Virus record (IMG/VR): IMGVR_UViG_3300010883_000516 | Span: 1 to 23,073 of that record | Source: a virus | Strand: one strand, 5' to 3' | Length of the DNA stretch: 23,073 bases | Shown here: in pieces, positions 20,442 to 23,073 of the stretch | Numbering within the stretch: position 1 is the first letter of the stretch | Layout of the letters: each line of letters starts with the position of its first letter | Made by a program: the position numbers and the translations under genes | The notes under the pieces: model-generated | Told to the model about the DNA's origin: nothing | Seen by the model: the letters and a program-made list of their open reading frames with translations, nothing else | Database searches by the model: none

Positions 20442-22013
20442 ATGCAGAACTATGGCATGAGTATGTTACAACAAAGCGCTAGACAACGTTACGAATCTTT
20501 AAAACAACACCGAGAACATTTCTTAGATAGAGCGCAAGAGTGTAGTGAATTAACTATACCTTCGTTACTCCCCCCAGATGGATTTCATTCATCAACTGAA
20601 CTATACAATCCCTTTCAATCCGTAGGCGCTAGAGGTGTAAACAATTTAGCTTCTAAACTATTACTATTATTATTACCACCTAATGCTCCTTTTTTTAGAT
20701 TGTCTGTATCAGGTGATGCTAAAAAAGATTTAGACCAACAAAAAGAAATTAAGTCTGAAGTAGAAAAATCTTTAGCAACTATTGAAAGAGAAGTGTCAAG
20801 CAAAATTGAACAATTGGCTTTAAGAGTTAGTGTGTTTGAAGCGCTTAAACATTTAATTGTTGTAGGTAATGTATTAACTTATCTTCCAAAAAAAGGAAAC
20901 ATGAGAGTTTTTCCACTATCAAATTTTGTATGTAAAAGAGATGCATCAGGAAATATTTTAGAAATAATTATTAAAGAAACTATTCACCCAACATATTTAG
21001 ATTCAAAAACTACAGAACAATTACAAAAACAAGAAGATTTTAAACCTGATGAACAATGTGATTTATATACTCACATTTATAAAATAGATGATAAAAAATT
21101 TTACACATGTCAAGAAGTAAAAGGAATTAAAATAGAAACTTCTATTGGTGATTATCCAATTGAATCTTTACCTTATCAAGCATTAAGAATGGTTAGAGTA
21201 GACAATGAAGATTATGGTAGAAGTTATGTTGAAGAATTTTTAGGAGATTTAAAATCTTTAGAAGGATTGTCACAAGCTTTAGTAGAATCAGCAGCAGCTT
21301 CATCTAAAGTAGTCTTTATGGTTAGACCTAATTCTGTTACTAGAAAAAAAGATTTAGCTGGCACAAGAAATGGTGATATTATTACTGGAAGTGCAGATGA
21401 TGTCGCTGTCCTACAATCACAAAAACAATATGATTTACAAGTTGTTGAAAGAAGCATAACAAAATTAGAAGAAAGAATGTCTTATGCCTTTTTATTAAAC
21501 ACTGCTATTCAAAGAGATGCTGAAAGAGTTACAGCACAAGAAATTAGATACATGGCACAACAATTAGAAACTGCTATGGGTGGTATTTATTCTTTATTAT
21601 CTCAAGAATTTCAATTACCTTTAGTTACAATTTTAATGCAAAGAATGGCGCAAGCCAAAGAAATACCTACGTTACCAAAAGGTTCTGTACAGCCTACAAT
21701 TGTTACAGGTGTTGAAGCTTTAGGTCGAGGAAATGATTTACAAAAATTAAGAGAATTTGTAGCTGAGATAGGAAACTTAGCACAGATAAATCCAGCAATT
21801 GCACAAAGTATAAATGCACAGGATTTAATTAAACGTATTGCTACAGGGTTAGGTATTGATACTGAAGGACTTGTTAAGAGTGAAGAGCAATTAGCTCAAG
21901 AACAAGAAGCTCAAGCAGATGAAATGCAAAATCAACAAATGATGGGAATGGCTGAAAAAGCTGTCGCTCCTGTTATTAATGGAGCAATGAAACAACAACA
22001 AGAACAAGGATAA
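20442..22013 (+). CDS. Portal (head-tail connector) protein (T7 gp8-like)
   Basis: 523 residues; T7 gp8 is 536. Twelve copies form the ring through which DNA enters and leaves the head. The N-terminus has QRYESLKQHREHFLDRAQEC, LTIPSLLPPDG and FQSVGARGVNNLASKLLLLL, close to T7 (YERLK, TIPSLFP, VGARGLNNLASKLML). Further conserved parts are YRALR-like PYQALRMVRVDNEDYGRSYV and RDAERVTAQEIRYMAQQLE. The C-terminal tail is Gln-rich. No obvious ribosome site precedes ATG 20442, one base after the previous stop, so translation may be coupled. Confidence 0.96.
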   Translation: MQNYGMSMLQQSARQRYESLKQHREHFLDRAQECSELTIPSLLPPDGFHSSTELYNPFQSVGARGVNNLASKLLLLLLPPNAPFFRLSVSGDAKKDLDQQKEIKSEVEKSLATIEREVSSKIEQLALRVSVFEALKHLIVVGNVLTYLPKKGNMRVFPLSNFVCKRDASGNILEIIIKETIHPTYLDSKTTEQLQKQEDFKPDEQCDLYTHIYKIDDKKFYTCQEVKGIKIETSIGDYPIESLPYQALRMVRVDNEDYGRSYVEEFLGDLKSLEGLSQALVESAAASSKVVFMVRPNSVTRKKDLAGTRNGDIITGSADDVAVLQSQKQYDLQVVERSITKLEERMSYAFLLNTAIQRDAERVTAQEIRYMAQQLETAMGGIYSLLSQEFQLPLVTILMQRMAQAKEIPTLPKGSVQPTIVTGVEALGRGNDLQKLREFVAEIGNLAQINPAIAQSINAQDLIKRIATGLGIDTEGLVKSEEQLAQEQEAQADEMQNQQMMGMAEKAVAPVINGAMKQQQEQG

Positions 22014-22017
22014 TTAA

Positions 22018-22767
22018 ATGGTAGATGTAGTAGAAGTAAATACAGAAGATACTGGTGCTGTAAAACCAGAAGTAAATGAGAAACAGTCCGCACAAAGTAA
22101 ACCTGAAGGCTTACCTGAAAAATTCAACACAGTTGGAGATTTAGCAAAGTCTTATCAGGAATTAGAAAAGAAACTTGGTGAACAATCTCAGTCAAAAGAA
22201 GCTGAACCTATTCTTAAAGAAGAAGTTAAAGCTGACCCAAACAATTTAGACATAGCTGAACAAGCTGTTGAAACTGCTGGATTAGATATGACATCTTTAC
22301 AAAAAGAATATTCAGAAAAAGGTGAATTAAATGCTAAGTCTTATGCTGCTTTAGAAAAAGCTGGTATAACAAAAGACTATGTAAATAATTATATTGCCGG
22401 ACAAGAAGCTTTAGCTACAAATTCAGCTAATGAAATTAAAGCTTCTGTTGGTGGTGATGCACCCTATCAAGCAATGACTGATTGGGCATCTAACAATATG
22501 AATGAAGGTGAAAAAAAAGCTTACAACACAGCTGTTAATAGTGGAGACATGGACACAGTTAAGTTAGCAGTAAGCGCACTTAAAGGCCAATATGAAAGAG
22601 CTAATGGTGTAGAGCCTACACTTGTTGCAGGCAAAGCACAAGCATCTCAAGGTGAAGGTTATCAATCTTGGGCGCAAGTTACTGCAGCTATGTCTGACCC
22701 TAGATATGCTAAAGATAGTGCATACCAAGCTGAAGTAAAAGCAAAACTAGCTAACAGTAAGATATAA
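22018..22767 (+). CDS. Capsid assembly scaffolding protein (T7 gp9-like)
   Basis: 249 residues; T7 gp9 is about 307. It templates prohead assembly and is then lost. The acidic N-terminus is followed by GLPEKFNTVGDLAKSYQELE and KKLGEQ (about 32-57), a typical signature of T7-like scaffolds. The rest is helical, Glu/Lys/Ala-rich. The C-terminus ends YQAEVKAKLANSKI, a basic helix where scaffolds bind the coat protein. AAGGAT lies shortly before ATG 22018, five bases after the portal stop. Placement between portal and capsid is as expected. Confidence 0.93.
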   Translation: MVDVVEVNTEDTGAVKPEVNEKQSAQSKPEGLPEKFNTVGDLAKSYQELEKKLGEQSQSKEAEPILKEEVKADPNNLDIAEQAVETAGLDMTSLQKEYSEKGELNAKSYAALEKAGITKDYVNNYIAGQEALATNSANEIKASVGGDAPYQAMTDWASNNMNEGEKKAYNTAVNSGDMDTVKLAVSALKGQYERANGVEPTLVAGKAQASQGEGYQSWAQVTAAMSDPRYAKDSAYQAEVKAKLANSKI

Positions 22768-22787
22768 TAAGAAAAAATAAAAAATTG

Positions 22788-22815
22788 TCGTTAGCGGGTT
22801 AATTCCCGCTTGCGA
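22788..22815 (+). terminator. Hairpin after the scaffold gene
   Basis: Stem of 11 positions, 22788-22798 with 22805-22815 (core AGCGGG/CCCGCT, one G-U and one T-T mismatch), loop TTAATT. An A-rich stretch precedes it, but no clear run of T follows. It could be a partial terminator that sets scaffold-to-capsid ratio, or an RNA-processing structure. Confidence 0.55.
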
Positions 22816-22819
22816 TTAT

Positions 22820-22906
22820 ATAGTTGTGCATGCTATTTAGCAGGCAACTGCCAACACATATATAAATAAGCGTAGTAACCTTACCACCTGCGGGTGATAA
22901 TCTGGA
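22820..22906 (+). other. Structured leader of the capsid gene
   Basis: A second imperfect stem pairs TATATA/TATATA, GTTG/CAAC, TGC/GCA and TGCT/AGCA around an ATTT loop (about 22819-22866). A third hairpin is CACC TGCG GGTG (22885-22896), with outer CTT(A)CCA pairing TGGAAG. No GTACCC promoter motif is present in this 208-base gap. Its high structure contrasts with the AT-rich surroundings. Confidence 0.45.
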
Positions 22907-22975
22907 AGTGAAACTGAAAAGAAATATGTAGAGGCTTTCATAACAATAACAACAGTAACAAAGGAAAATAATAAT

Positions 22976-23073
22976 ATGGCAAATGCAACACCCGTAAGTC
23001 AAGGTTTAGTAAATGCATCCGGTACTGAAGACGCATTGTTTCTGAAAGTTTTTGCAGGTGAAGTTCTTACTTC
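22976..23073 (+). CDS. Major capsid protein, N-terminal part (T7 gp10-like)
   Basis: ATG 22976 follows AAGGAAAA (22961-22968). The 32 complete codons visible give MANATPVSQGLVNASGTEDA and LFLKVFAGEVLT, which fits the usual T7-like capsid start (MA.....G......ALFLKVF.GEVLT.F). The gene runs off the right edge. Preceding scaffold and portal genes agree. Confidence 0.9.
   Translation, partial: MANATPVSQGLVNASGTEDALFLKVFAGEVLT

Noticed and set aside
1-23073. tRNA genes, CRISPR arrays, insertion sequences, integrase
   Set aside because: I searched by eye for T-loop signatures, spaced repeats, transposase and integrase motifs and saw none. The direct repeats at 5128-5186 are too short and irregular for CRISPR.

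Overview
The window is part of an AT-rich, T7-like podophage (the group carrying its own single-subunit RNA polymerase; Autographiviridae type). Every credible gene reads on the + strand. From about 7.7 kb to the right edge the order matches T7: RNA polymerase, single-stranded DNA-binding protein, endonuclease I, amidase homologue, primase-helicase, DNA polymerase, 5'-3' exonuclease, small tail protein, portal, scaffold, capsid. The AT-rich codon use, the phage nrdA/nrdB pair and many very small proteins of types common in marine phages suggest a marine bacterial host, possibly SAR11-like. That host assignment is inference.

Layout. Positions 1-4871 are the right end of the phage genome: a gene tail, a small protein, a 453-residue exported protein, small membrane proteins, a small basic protein, both terminase subunits and a GH24 endolysin. 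Positions 4872-5688 are non-coding. This is where the physical genome ends of a T7-like phage should lie, so the contig is probably assembled across the end junction. The gap holds a GC-rich patch, three copies of CGCATAGCCATA, a perfect 12-bp inverted repeat, a sigma70-like early promoter and a folded leader. Positions 5689-7624 are the early region of small unknown genes. Positions 7685-16819 are transcription and replication, 16816-20005 nucleotide metabolism (class I ribonucleotide reductase), and 20031-23073 virion morphogenesis.

The most interesting discovery is a set of three hammerhead ribozymes in the early region, one just upstream of each early translation unit. The first (5614-5675) is a complete type III ribozyme with a GUC cleavage triplet. 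The second (6111-6172) and third (6672-6733) are type II, with stem II open, and their stem II pairs covary. Cleavage after 5623, 6144 and 6705 would cut the early transcript into defined pieces. From the second site on, each piece starts with a stem I hairpin and the piece before it ends with a stem III hairpin. This looks like an RNA-only counterpart of the RNase III processing of T7 early mRNA.

How it works together: the host polymerase probably starts near 5457 and reads the early genes into the RNA polymerase gene. The phage polymerase then probably uses promoters of the form TAAAGTACCCNTAGTAGATA seen upstream of its own gene, of the ssDNA-binding protein gene and, in weaker form, of the virion genes. 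Replication proteins and ribonucleotide reductase make DNA, and terminase packages it. Lysis probably relies on the GH24 endolysin, because the T7-lysozyme homologue has lost both catalytic residues and may only regulate the polymerase.
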